A stretch of 64,000 nucleotides of DNA from NCBI RefSeq assembly GCF_021654795.1, contig NZ_AP025344.1, forward strand, positions 5,456,501 to 5,520,500, in the 5' to 3' direction. A model generated the notes under the pieces. That model saw only the letters and a program-made list of their open reading frames with translations. It had not been told where the DNA came from and did no database searches. Of this stretch, positions 1-8,053 are shown in pieces. Each line of letters begins with the position of its first letter. Within the stretch, counting starts at the first letter, position 1. This DNA comes from Paenibacillus dendritiformis (GTDB lineage Bacteria; Bacillota; Bacilli; Paenibacillales; Paenibacillaceae). The position numbers and the translations under genes were made by a program.

Positions 1-1
1 G

Positions 2-598
2 CTTCAAGCGGCCTTGTCGGAGTTTTCCATGAAAGGCTATGAAGCCGCTTCGACGAATCGGATAATCCAATCTGCTGGCGTATCCAAGGGCATCTTGTTT
101 CATTATTACGGGGATAAGCAGTCGCTATATATGGCCGTGGTCCGGTATTGCAACGATTTCGTCATGGAAGCGATGCAGCGCGAGATGGAACATATGTCAG
201 ACGATGTCTTCGAGGCGCTGGTTCAGCTCTCTGCCGCCAAGCGCAAGCTGTTCCTGGAGCATGCTCCGATATTCGGCGTGCTTCGCTCCGCCTTTGCCAG
301 CCCTCCGAAGGCATTGCGCCAAGAACTGAAGCAGATGCAGCAGCAGATGGAGAATCAATACGTCCCGCTGCTGAAGGAGCGAGTGAATCACGCGCATTTC
401 CGCGAAGGGATCGATCCCGATCAGGCCCTCCGATTTATCCTGCTCTCCCTGGAAGCGCTCGTTGCGCATCAGATGGCACAGAACGGCCCCCCTTCGATCG
501 ACGATGCCACGATAGAAGGGGGCGCGGATCTGACGCCTTTTCTTGATATGTTAAAGTACGGAGTCTACAGAAAAGGAGAAGACGGTTATGAAGATTAA
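2..598 (+). CDS. TetR/AcrR family regulator, 5' end outside window
   Basis: The reading frame is open to the left edge, so the true start lies upstream. The visible N-terminus is a TetR helix-turn-helix: a helix with the pattern MKGYEAASTNRI, then AGVSKGILFHYYGDKQSLY, the usual recognition helix followed by the F-x-Y-K-L-type ending. The remaining 140 residues are helical and would form the ligand-binding and dimer domain, which is not conserved enough to name a ligand. The gene overlaps the following glycosyltransferase start by 11 bases, so the two are probably co-transcribed and the regulator may control it. Family assignment is firm; target and ligand are unknown. Confidence 0.85.
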   Translation, partial: LQAALSEFSMKGYEAASTNRIIQSAGVSKGILFHYYGDKQSLYMAVVRYCNDFVMEAMQREMEHMSDDVFEALVQLSAAKRKLFLEHAPIFGVLRSAFASPPKALRQELKQMQQQMENQYVPLLKERVNHAHFREGIDPDQALRFILLSLEALVAHQMAQNGPPSIDDATIEGGADLTPFLDMLKYGVYRKGEDGYED

Positions 599-1859
599 TC
601 TTCTCACATTGGGCACACGGGGAGATGTACAGCCCTTCGTAGCTCTGGGGATGAAGCTTCGGAAAGCGGGACATGCTGTCACGGTAATAACAGCCGAGAA
701 CTTCAAGCCGTTCGTCGAGCGGCATGGGCTCTTCTGCAGCCCGATCCGGGCCCGCTTTCTGGATCTGGCCCAATCCGAGGAAGGCAAGCAAATGCTAGGC
801 GGGAACCCGCTCGCGATCATGCGAAATATGAAGAAGCTCATGTATCCGATGATGGAGCAAATGCTTGCCGATCTATGGGCAGCCTCCCAGGAAGCCGAAG
901 CGCTTATCTTCCATCCGAAGGCATTGGGCGGCGCCGATATCGCCGAGAAATTGGATATTCCGGTCTTCGCGGCTCATCCCGTGCCCTTGCTTATGCCGAC
1001 CTCGCGCTTCGCGAATCCGGCCCTCCCGTTCGATACGGGCATGGGCTGGTTGAATCGGATGAGCTATTCCATGAATCGTCTGATCTCCGCTCCTTTCCTG
1101 AATCTGTTGAACCGGTGGAGACGGGAGACGCTCGGCTTGCCGGCTCGGAGGCTGTTCACCCCTGATCTGAGAATCAACGGACGAGATATTCCTGTCCTGT
1201 ACGGATGCAGTCCTGCCGTTGTTCCCTATGACCCGCGTTGGGAGGATCGTGTCTGTATGGCCGGGTTCTGGTATTTGCCGGAGACAGATCCATGGCAGGC
1301 TCCGCAGCAATTAGCCGCTTTCCTGAGTCAAGGCCCTGCCCCGCTGGCAATCAGCTTCAGCAGCATGCCGTTGAAGCAGCCGGAACGCATTCTCGCGATG
1401 ATGACGGCAGCGTTGCAGCGGTCAGGGCAAAGAGGCATTATCCTAACCGGGGGAAGCGGCATGCAGGCGGAGAAACCGTTGGATGACGTCAGCCTCTTCC
1501 TTATCGAATCGGCCCCTCATGACTGGCTGTTTCCGCGGACGACGGGTATCATTCACCATGGAGGAGCAGGTACGACCGCTTCTGCATTGCGGGCCGGCAA
1601 ACCGATGCTCGTCTGCCCGTTCGTTGGCGATCAACCGTTCTGGGCGAGGCGAATGCGGCAATTGGGCGCAGCGGCGGCCCCTCTCCGCGAGAAGGAAATG
1701 ACGGTCGACACGCTTACCGCCCGCTTGCAGGAGCTTGCCCGGAACGAGAGCCTGTCCCGGAACGCGCACACGCTTGCCCAATCGATACGGCAAGAGGACG
1801 GCCTGGAACACGCCCTGCAATTCATCCATCGCAAGCTTGAGCAGTTCAGACGGCGCTGA
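588..1859 (+). CDS. UDP-glycosyltransferase, GT1/MGT type
   Basis: A 423-residue GT-B fold glycosyltransferase. The N-terminal domain opens with LTLGTRGDVQPFVALG, the acceptor-side signature shared by sterol glucosyltransferases and antibiotic or macrolide glycosyltransferases. The C-terminal nucleotide-sugar domain carries HHGGAGTT near residue 323 and PFVGDQPFWA about 20 residues later, the plant/bacterial UGT signature. No signal peptide or membrane segment is seen, so it is cytoplasmic. The ATG lies inside the end of the TetR gene behind an AGGAGAAG ribosome site, which implies translational coupling. The likely role is glycosylating a small lipophilic acceptor, possibly a xenobiotic sensed by the regulator. 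The acceptor is not predictable from sequence. Confidence 0.85.
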   Translation: MKINLLTLGTRGDVQPFVALGMKLRKAGHAVTVITAENFKPFVERHGLFCSPIRARFLDLAQSEEGKQMLGGNPLAIMRNMKKLMYPMMEQMLADLWAASQEAEALIFHPKALGGADIAEKLDIPVFAAHPVPLLMPTSRFANPALPFDTGMGWLNRMSYSMNRLISAPFLNLLNRWRRETLGLPARRLFTPDLRINGRDIPVLYGCSPAVVPYDPRWEDRVCMAGFWYLPETDPWQAPQQLAAFLSQGPAPLAISFSSMPLKQPERILAMMTAALQRSGQRGIILTGGSGMQAEKPLDDVSLFLIESAPHDWLFPRTTGIIHHGGAGTTASALRAGKPMLVCPFVGDQPFWARRMRQLGAAAAPLREKEMTVDTLTARLQELARNESLSRNAHTLAQSIRQEDGLEHALQFIHRKLEQFRRR

Positions 1860-1884
1860 CTCTCGTGCATGCGGCCAATAACCA

Positions 1885-1920
1885 AGCCCCTCGCTCGCCG
1901 TTCCGGCCAAGCAAGGGGCT
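1885..1920. terminator. Hairpin between convergent genes
   Basis: AGCCCCT at 1885-1891 pairs with AGGGGCT at 1914-1920, with further GCT/AGC pairing inside. It lies between the convergent glycosyltransferase and phosphoesterase genes and could end transcription from both sides. No long T-run follows on either strand. Confidence 0.5.
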
Positions 1921-1952
1921 GCAAGGAGTTCCACCGTTCGATGCTGCTGTCG

Positions 1953-4511
1953 TTACCTCTTTACGGACACCGGGTCCGAGTTGTTCCGCGTGCCGACCGC
2001 TTTAATAATGAACTCATAGGAGCGGCTCGAGTCGAGATTGTTCACGGAATGCGTATACTGGGTCTGTCCTGCGGCCGCCGGAATATAGGCGCTCCAGTTG
2101 GTGCCGGCCTGGCCGTTCTTCTCATAGATGCGGAAGCCTCTGACCGGCTCGGAGCTGGAAGAAGGCATCTTCCACGAGAGGTCGGCCCGCTTGCCGCTGA
2201 AGGTGAGCTTCGCCTGCTCGACCTTGTCCGGCTTGCCGTCCGTGCGCTTAATCGCGTACTCGTCATAGACGGCCGGCTTCGCCTTATCCGCCGTATAAGC
2301 CGTCAGCTTGAGAACATCATCCGCAATCGAGACATCGACGAACATTTTCTTGAACGGCTGCTCGTTAATGGCCGCAAAATAATCATTATAGCCCGGATAC
2401 TTCGTGTAAAATTTCTCGCCGAGGGAATTCGGCATCAGATAAATGCTGCCCGGCGGGTTCAGCACGCGCCCCTGCTCATCCTTCGGCACGTTCTTCACCG
2501 GCGCGTCGTTCAGCATCGGGTACGAACGCATATACATGTGGTCGTGCGCCTCGAACACGATATCGATGCCCATCTCATCGAACACCGGAACGAGATATTT
2601 TTTATAAAATTGAATCCGGCCGTCCTCCCATTGACCTGCGTTGTCGCCTGCCGAATAAGGGCCTTTGTGAAGCGACACGAACTTCCACTTCTTATCCGTC
2701 TTGGCGACCTGAAGCCGCATCCAATCCAGTTGGGCCCAGAACTCGTCATCCGCCCAATCGACATCCTTGCCGTTGGACTTCAGCTCGCCCTCGAACTGCG
2801 AATTGATGACGAGGAAGAGCGCATCGCCATATTCGAACGAGTAGATCGAGCCTTCATGCGCCCCGTTCACCCCGGCGCTGAGCGGGAGGTTGAAATGATT
2901 GTAAAAATTCCGGTTCGGCGTCGTCTCGTCGCCGTCATAATCCTGCACTTCATGCCCTCCGAGCACCGGAACAAAAGGAACCTGAGCCAATTCTTCCTGA
3001 GCGACGCCCAGCATCCACTGCCACTGCTCCTCCAAATCGCCGTTGTCGACCAGGTCGCCGACGCTGATCAGGAACTTCGGATCGCCGATCTGGTCAATCG
3101 CCTTGCGGAACGTGTCCTGCCACTTCTCGAAGGCGGACAGCTTCGAAGCTTGGGAATCCGACCCGACGATGAAATGGTACGGCTGATTGCCCGCGGCATC
3201 GGTCGTGAAGCTTCCAATCCGGCTCCACCCGGCGTCATCTCCGTTGCCGACCCGGTACTTGTAAGCGGTGCCCGGCTTCAAGTTGCCGGCGGAAGCCCGG
3301 TGGCTGATGAAGGTCGTATACTTTTTCTTCTCGCGATCCTTGGCGCTCATGAACGTCTTGATCGCTTCCGCGCTGCCGTTGAAGACCAACGCCTCTCGCT
3401 CCGGGAATTCGCTTCCCTGCATCTTGGACGCTTCCACGACCTGCAGCACCGTGCCCGTCATCTGATCCGTATACCAGGCGAGCGCAATGCCCGTCTTCGG
3501 ATCGCCGTTGAACGTCATACTGACGAGCCGCGGCGTATACGGGGAATCCTTCACCGTGAAGCTCCAGACGACATCCCGCACGAGCGGCCCGTTATCTGTC
3601 CCCTTCACCAATTCCTTCGGCACCGTGACCGTGTATGTCTTGCCCGGCGACAGCGCCGGATGCTGAATCGTCAGCATATCGTTGCTCGCCGAGACGGAAA
3701 TATTGGCGACCGCCTGCTTGTCGCTGTCCACGATGCTGGCGTTGTATCCTGAATTCACCGTAATCGCCTTGTTGAATTTCACCTGTACAGAGACATTGCC
3801 GGCCGCATCGCCGGTGCCGTTCATCGGATAGCGGAATTTATCGATGGTGGGAACGACCAGCTCCGAACCATCAATGCGCTCGCCCGCGATGCGCACGTCT
3901 TTGATGCGGCTGGAGCCGGCGCTGCCGACGCCGCCCGACTCGCCGGATGTTCTTGCATCCGAATTGACAACCCACCGAATATAGAGCAGCGGCTGGTTGT
4001 TGGCCTCCTTCGGAAGCGGCTTGCTGACCAGCTTGCATGCGTTGTTTTTACAGTTAAAATTATGGGTCTCCATTTTAAGAACGCCGCCCTGGATGTCTGT
4101 CCATGTCCGGTTATCGAGACTGAATTGCGCCTTGAAATCCCGCGGCCCCGTACCTGAAGAGGTCTGGGCCGATGAGACCGTAATATTTTTGAAGCCGGCG
4201 GTCGGCACCGTCGCGAGCCAATATTTCGTCCCTACCCCGCGATCCCAGCCTTGGTACGTAATCGCGTTATCGCCGTAGTATTCATAAGTCCCGCCCACAT
4301 TCTCGAACAACGCGGCATTCTTGTAAGCGCCGGAGGCCGCGGGAAAAATACCGTTGTCTCCCGCATCCTTGAATACCCATTGCGCAATCGCTTCCTGCTG
4401 CGCAAGCAGCTGTTGCTGATCCCCTTCCGCCGCAGCGGGTCCCGGGACATGGATGACAGCCAGCATGAATGCCATCAGCAGGCATAGCATGCGATTTCCT
4501 GTTCGTCTCAA
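1953..4511 (-). CDS. Secreted multidomain metallophosphoesterase
   Basis: About 850 residues. A signal peptide comes first (basic LRRTGNR, hydrophobic core, cleavage near PAAAEG). Next come a sugar-binding-like region to about residue 200, a bacterial Ig-like (SbsA/Big_5) domain around 205-325, a fibronectin-like domain typical of purple acid phosphatases, and the calcineurin-like catalytic domain with GSDSQ, SVGDLVDNG, GGHE (usually GNHE), SLHKGPYS and EAHDHMY. A fibronectin type III domain ends the protein. The metal ligands of a dinuclear phosphoesterase are mostly present; the Asn of GNHE is replaced by Gly. The TTG at 4511 has GAGAGGTG six bases upstream; an in-frame GTG at 4520 is the alternative. 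It probably hydrolyses phosphoesters outside the cell or on the wall. The substrate is unknown. Confidence 0.88.
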   Translation of the reverse strand: MRRTGNRMLCLLMAFMLAVIHVPGPAAAEGDQQQLLAQQEAIAQWVFKDAGDNGIFPAASGAYKNAALFENVGGTYEYYGDNAITYQGWDRGVGTKYWLATVPTAGFKNITVSSAQTSSGTGPRDFKAQFSLDNRTWTDIQGGVLKMETHNFNCKNNACKLVSKPLPKEANNQPLLYIRWVVNSDARTSGESGGVGSAGSSRIKDVRIAGERIDGSELVVPTIDKFRYPMNGTGDAAGNVSVQVKFNKAITVNSGYNASIVDSDKQAVANISVSASNDMLTIQHPALSPGKTYTVTVPKELVKGTDNGPLVRDVVWSFTVKDSPYTPRLVSMTFNGDPKTGIALAWYTDQMTGTVLQVVEASKMQGSEFPEREALVFNGSAEAIKTFMSAKDREKKKYTTFISHRASAGNLKPGTAYKYRVGNGDDAGWSRIGSFTTDAAGNQPYHFIVGSDSQASKLSAFEKWQDTFRKAIDQIGDPKFLISVGDLVDNGDLEEQWQWMLGVAQEELAQVPFVPVLGGHEVQDYDGDETTPNRNFYNHFNLPLSAGVNGAHEGSIYSFEYGDALFLVINSQFEGELKSNGKDVDWADDEFWAQLDWMRLQVAKTDKKWKFVSLHKGPYSAGDNAGQWEDGRIQFYKKYLVPVFDEMGIDIVFEAHDHMYMRSYPMLNDAPVKNVPKDEQGRVLNPPGSIYLMPNSLGEKFYTKYPGYNDYFAAINEQPFKKMFVDVSIADDVLKLTAYTADKAKPAVYDEYAIKRTDGKPDKVEQAKLTFSGKRADLSWKMPSSSSEPVRGFRIYEKNGQAGTNWSAYIPAAAGQTQYTHSVNNLDSSRSYEFIIKAVGTRNNSDPVSVKR

Positions 4512-5073
4512 TTCCTTCACCTCTCTCGCTCATGTGCACAACTTCTGACTTCGCTCGATGTTAAGGATGACACAGCAGTTCTGCTACAGGAAATAATCCG
4601 CAGCTCCCTCCCCTCCAATGTTCCGATTCGTCGCTTTTAGCCTACACCATAATATTCATTGATTTCCAGAACCTATCTTATCTTTTTTGAAAAATTTCAA
4701 CATATCTTCTTGTCATTTTCGACGTACGCAGCCATATCAAGGGGCTGCTCCCTGCTTTATTACATAATGACGGGAGACAAGACGGGATAACAATGAAGGC
4801 GGGAAGCGCGGAAGACGGCGGGGGTAATGCCGCGGAAAACGATGAGGCAGCGCAATCCTGCGTAAACCAGGCTGTTGAGAAACCACTGTTTTTTACGAAG
4901 GGGTGGAGATGGTCCATTTTCCTCATCCAGACATTGGCTCTCAGCGCGTCTTAAATCGTTTTTTACCGGGAGAAGAGATCCATCGCAGGTAAAGAGTCCC
5001 ATAAACTGCTCAATGCCCTGATTTTACGGGAACCAAGCGACCGCGTCGGATGCTGGGGGCATCATCGCCTTCA

Positions 5074-5140
5074 GGAAGCATTATCAGCCTACTGGAAGCA
5101 TTATCGGCCTGCTGGAAGCACTATCGGCCTGCTGGAAGCA
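5074..5140 (+). repeat. 20-bp tandem repeat, 3.3 units
   Basis: Three consecutive units of GGAAGCATTATCGGCCTGCT with one or two changes each, plus a partial fourth unit. The same motif occurs inverted at 31185-31231 in the other element copy with about two units, so the copy number differs between the two. Confidence 0.8.
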
Positions 5141-5172
5141 TCGTTGCCTCCTGGGGCTTGGACGTGCGGAGG

Positions 5173-5359
5173 AAATTGCTGCTATTTTACAGGAATTTCG
5201 GCTTCATGAGTCCCCATCCCGGGGAATTGCTGCAAATCTACATCATTCTAGGCCCTTTTGCTTCAAACCGAAGCGAAACGGGGGAAAGTCCTGTCATTTT
5301 GCAGGATTCCCTTTCTGGAAAAGTCGTCCCTATCGAATTGCTGTATTTATGCAGGATTC
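5173..5359. repeat. Array of four small palindromes inside element copy 1
   Basis: Palindromes at about 5173-5198, 5225-5247, 5286-5310 and 5335-5359 share the form AATTSCTGC, six bases, GCAGSAATT, where the six-base loop varies and is usually A/T rich. The second is the most degenerate. Each would fold into a short hairpin. They correspond one to one with four palindromes in the inverted copy at 30965-31152. Confidence 0.65.
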
Positions 5360-5460
5360 GCTTACCGAATCGGCGTGTCTCAGGAAATGGCGCCGTTTTC
5401 AGGCCGGTGGAATTATCCATTTTCCTACTCATTACTTCTTTTCTCAACAACCTGGTAAAC

Positions 5461-5840
5461 GCAGCAATTTTCGCGAGTTGAGTTGCGATTTGATGAGATT
5501 CCTGCAAAAGCGCATCATTTTCGCCGATTTTTGCTTTGAATCCATTGATAGTGCTCAGATTAATGTTGTTTTGCAGGAATTGGTCCAACGGAATAAACGC
5601 TATAAGGGAAACCTGCATTTTGGCAGTTTTTTCGGGAAGTCGAGCCGTGGAAGGAAGGCGGGGCCGAAGGCACCACCGAAGGCACCAGACAAGTAGAACG
5701 AACAAATTGAACCAACCGTCACATCAAAGAATTCGAATGAGGAATACTTGGACATCCGGCAAAACGGGCGGCTCTTTTACACAAGCTGGGGCCGGCTCAC
5801 CGCGGCGAAGAACTGCATGCGAGACAGCCCCTCGCCTGGC
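5461..5840. other. Intergenic stretch without a gene
   Basis: No credible coding frame. It contains weaker matches to half-palindromes of the same family (TGCAGGAAT or ATTCCTGCA, near 5500 and 5570). Its first 80 bases resemble, loosely, the sequence next to element copy 2. The 4521-4853 stretch on the other side of the element, upstream of the phosphoesterase gene, also shows no gene. Confidence 0.4.
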
Positions 5841-6509
5841 TTATCTCTTAAGCCTGCTGCGCAGCGATTGCCGCAGCAGCCATTCGTACAACTCCTCATT
5901 GTTATACGTCTCGGTCCACGAATCATGGGCGGCCTCGGGGTACACGGTCAGCTTCACATTGCCGCCCGCTTCCCGCAGCGCTTCAACCATCGCTTCCGAT
6001 TGGCTCAGCGGGACGACCGTATCCTTCGCCCCGTGGAATACCCAGACCGGAACCTGCTTCAAGAGCGGGGCCTGCTGCGGATTAGTGCCCCCGCAGATCG
6101 GCACCAGCGCCGCGAACCGATCCGGGTAAGCTATTCCGAGGCTCCAGGTACCGAATCCGCCCATGCTTAATCCCGTCACATAGATCCGATCCGTATCCGC
6201 CCGGTAAGCGGCTGTCACCTCATCCAGCAGCGCGATCACCGCGTCCATCTCCAACTGCCAGTGCGAATGCTCCGGGCATTGCGGCGCGACGATGATGAAC
6301 GGGAGATCCGCATGCTCCGCCAGCTTGGGAGGACCGTGAACCTTCACCTTGTCCAGATCGTCGCCCCGCTCGCCTGCCCCATGCAAGAAAAGAAGGACCG
6401 GCCATTTTGGGTCGGAAGAGGCATCATACTCCGACGGCAAATGGAGCAAGTATTGAATATGTACCGTTTTGCGAATCTGTGTATCCAGGGTATGCGCGGC
6501 CAGAGCCAT
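5841..6509 (-). CDS. Alpha/beta hydrolase, esterase/PHB-depolymerase-like
   Basis: A 222-residue alpha/beta hydrolase without signal peptide. LLFLHGAGERGDD gives the oxyanion-hole loop, GLSMGGFGTW holds the nucleophile Ser near residue 115, WVFHGAKDTVVP provides the Asp, and EAAHDSW provides the His. This order is typical of prolyl-oligopeptidase-like or phospholipase/carboxylesterase family enzymes. The ATG is preceded by GAGGTG at suitable spacing. It is probably a cytoplasmic carboxylesterase. The gene stands alone, and the substrate cannot be inferred from its neighbours. Confidence 0.85.
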   Translation of the reverse strand: MALAAHTLDTQIRKTVHIQYLLHLPSEYDASSDPKWPVLLFLHGAGERGDDLDKVKVHGPPKLAEHADLPFIIVAPQCPEHSHWQLEMDAVIALLDEVTAAYRADTDRIYVTGLSMGGFGTWSLGIAYPDRFAALVPICGGTNPQQAPLLKQVPVWVFHGAKDTVVPLSQSEAMVEALREAGGNVKLTVYPEAAHDSWTETYNNEELYEWLLRQSLRSRLKR

Positions 6510-6621
6510 CCTTCGTCACCTCATGTGTTCGAATTCCGCTGCAGCGGCATTGCTCCCTTCATTGTACCATGAATGCGTTCACAATGGCTGTAGAAGGTAC
6601 GGCCCGCATTCTCGTTCCCGG

Positions 6622-7170
6622 CTATTTCGTCCCTTCGCTCTGGCCTGCGACGCTCCAGCGGTGCGCGTATTCCCGCAGCCGCGGATGCGTCTCCTCCGGC
6701 TCGGACGCCAACAAGAGCCGGAGCTTCCCGATCCATGCCGCGAAGGAGGAGAAGGATGCGAGCTGATTGGCTGTCTCCGGCGTGACATATAAGAAATAAG
6801 GAGAAGGATATTTCTCTGTCAGATGGCGAAGCGCGGCATCGATCGGCGTATACTTCTTGCGCTTCCCTTCCCAATCTTCGATGGTCACCTTCGCACCGCC
6901 TCCACCGCCACGCTCCCGGGCCCATTGCTCCAGCCGGTTCACCCGCTTATAATAGGCGGCCGCGCTTCCCTTCGCCATTCGCTTCAGCGTCTCCTCGTGA
7001 ATCGGATACAGCACCAGCATCTTGAAGGCATACATCGCGGCATATTCCGCGGCCCGCTCGAGCTCTTCCTCCGTGGCCCGTTCAAAAGAATCGTAGTAAA
7101 TGAGCGTTCCTTTCTCCTTCTCGACCGGCGGCTCATAGCCATACGGTACGGTTATGTTGCTGCGTCCCAT
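6622..7170 (-). CDS. Conserved hypothetical protein, 182 aa
   Basis: Not recognised as a named family. It is a soluble, charged protein with no signal peptide or membrane segment. Predicted helices include the acidic stretch SFERATEEELERAAEYAAMYA. A run of five glycines near residue 90 looks like a flexible linker between an N-terminal helical part and a C-terminal half rich in aromatic residues (YPSPYFLYVTPE). The ATG has AAGGGAG close upstream. It is followed on the same strand within 26 bases of the next gene's end, so 7942 to 6622 may be one transcription unit of small conserved proteins. Confidence 0.65.
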   Translation of the reverse strand: MGRSNITVPYGYEPPVEKEKGTLIYYDSFERATEEELERAAEYAAMYAFKMLVLYPIHEETLKRMAKGSAAAYYKRVNRLEQWARERGGGGGAKVTIEDWEGKRKKYTPIDAALRHLTEKYPSPYFLYVTPETANQLASFSSFAAWIGKLRLLLASEPEETHPRLREYAHRWSVAGQSEGTK

Positions 7171-7195
7171 GGCTGCTCCCTTCTAGGGCGGAGAT

Positions 7196-7495
7196 TCATG
7201 ATTCGTCCGCCTCTGCATAATGATCGCTGCAGAACAAGTTCACCGCCGCTATCTCATCGTCTTCCAGATCGAGCTCCAGATAACGGTCGGTCGTCCGTTC
7301 ATAGATCTCGTGCTTCACGATATAGGACCGCTCCGCCTCGACGGCATAGATCACTCTGACGTATACGCCGTGTTCCGAATACAGTTCGTCGTCCTCGGGC
7401 ACTTCGATATCGAGTCTGAATTCATAGCGCCGTCCGGCCAAAATGCGGAACGGATCCTTTACGGATTCTACGCTATAGTCTGTTATGGTCAACAT
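7196..7495 (-). CDS. DUF6509-like small protein
   Basis: A 99-residue protein with the pattern KDPFRILAGRRYEFRLDIEVPEDDELYSE and an acidic C-terminal half. It matches my memory of the DUF6509 family of Bacillales proteins. No function is known for that family. It is soluble, with no signal peptide. AAGGGATG precedes the ATG. It sits between two other small genes of the same direction. Confidence 0.7.
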   Translation of the reverse strand: MLTITDYSVESVKDPFRILAGRRYEFRLDIEVPEDDELYSEHGVYVRVIYAVEAERSYIVKHEIYERTTDRYLELDLEDDEIAAVNLFCSDHYAEADES

Positions 7496-7582
7496 TCATC
7501 TCATCCCTTCGCTGCATGGCCTGCCAGGCCGCTTCCTGCCGCGCTTCTGTTCCTGGCGGCATAACCCGGAGGCTCTCGAAAA

Positions 7583-7942
7583 TTATTCTGCCGGTTCCAC
7601 ATGAGTCCGGGGAACCCAGCCCCATTCTTCTTCCCCTTCCCGGCGGCACCATACCCACTGGTTCAGTTCCCGGCGCACGTTCACGATATCGCCGGGATCG
7701 ACATTCAATTCATGGGCCGAATACGCTTCCCGAATGATGCCTTCCTGATCCCGCTTCTCGATAATCTGCTCGGGCACCCAGCCCTCCAGCTTCCGGTCGA
7801 GCGTATAACAGTAGCGCCAGTCGGGCCAGCCTTCCGGGCCGTCATCCAATCTCCCCAGAATTACCCGCTGCCCGGCTGACAACCGGATCGGCTGCGGGTA
7901 ATTGGAACGATGGGGCTTGAGCACTCGATAGGATCGGCTCAT
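7583..7942 (-). CDS. SH3-like domain protein, 119 aa
   Basis: Starts MSRSYRVLKPHRSNYPQPI, placed at 7942 because GGAGGGG lies a few bases upstream; an upstream in-frame start at 7975 lacks such a site. Two SH3-like halves can be seen, each ending in a W-x-P or WV-P pattern (EGWVPEQIIE near residue 55 and WGWVPRTHVE at the end), with GDIVNV in the second. Such proteins bind peptides or wall fragments or act as small scaffolds. No signal peptide is seen, so the place of action is unclear. It belongs with the neighbouring small genes. Confidence 0.7.
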   Translation of the reverse strand: MSRSYRVLKPHRSNYPQPIRLSAGQRVILGRLDDGPEGWPDWRYCYTLDRKLEGWVPEQIIEKRDQEGIIREAYSAHELNVDPGDIVNVRRELNQWVWCRREGEEEWGWVPRTHVEPAE

Positions 7943-8011
7943 CCCGCTCCCCTCCTTCCTCCTCAGAACATACATTCTTATTCCTTATCATAGCAGAAAT
8001 CTTCCCTTATT

Positions 8012-8045
8012 AAAAAATCCCGACGGACCACGCGGACCATCGGGA
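8012..8045 (-). terminator. Rho-independent terminator after the RCC1-like gene
   Basis: On the minus strand TCCCGATGGTCC pairs with GGTCCGTCGGGA around a short loop, followed by TTTTTT. It lies just downstream of the decayed RCC1-repeat gene. Confidence 0.75.
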
Positions 8046-8053
8046 ACAATGCT

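Larger units (their letters stand above)
4868..5454 (+). mobile_element. Non-coding MITE-like element, copy 1
   Basis: A 587-bp segment that begins CAGGCTGTTGAGAAA and ends TTTCTCAACAACCTG, a near-perfect terminal inverted repeat. It is flanked on both sides by GTAAAC (4862-4867 and 5455-5460), a 6-bp target-site duplication. The interior encodes no plausible protein. It holds a 20-bp tandem repeat and four small palindromes. A second, inverted copy lies at 30833-31443. Removing the element and one GTAAAC restores AATCCTGC, GTAAAC, GCAGCAATTTT, itself a member of the palindrome family. It has no transposase, so it would need one in trans. Confidence 0.75.

Noticed and set aside
1869-3752. Plus-strand open frame of 627 codons opposite the phosphoesterase
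   Set aside because: No ribosome site, low-complexity Arg/Leu/Ile/His composition and no motif. The minus strand encodes a clear multidomain phosphoesterase.
5173-5359. CRISPR array from regularly recurring short repeats
   Set aside because: The repeats are degenerate palindromes at irregular distances, with no constant repeat or unique spacers and no cas genes.
5050-5481. Possible protein encoded in the 5 kb repeat element
   Set aside because: The frame translates tandem and palindromic repeats. The second copy has different frames open and the palindromes occur in all frames. It is better explained as non-coding.
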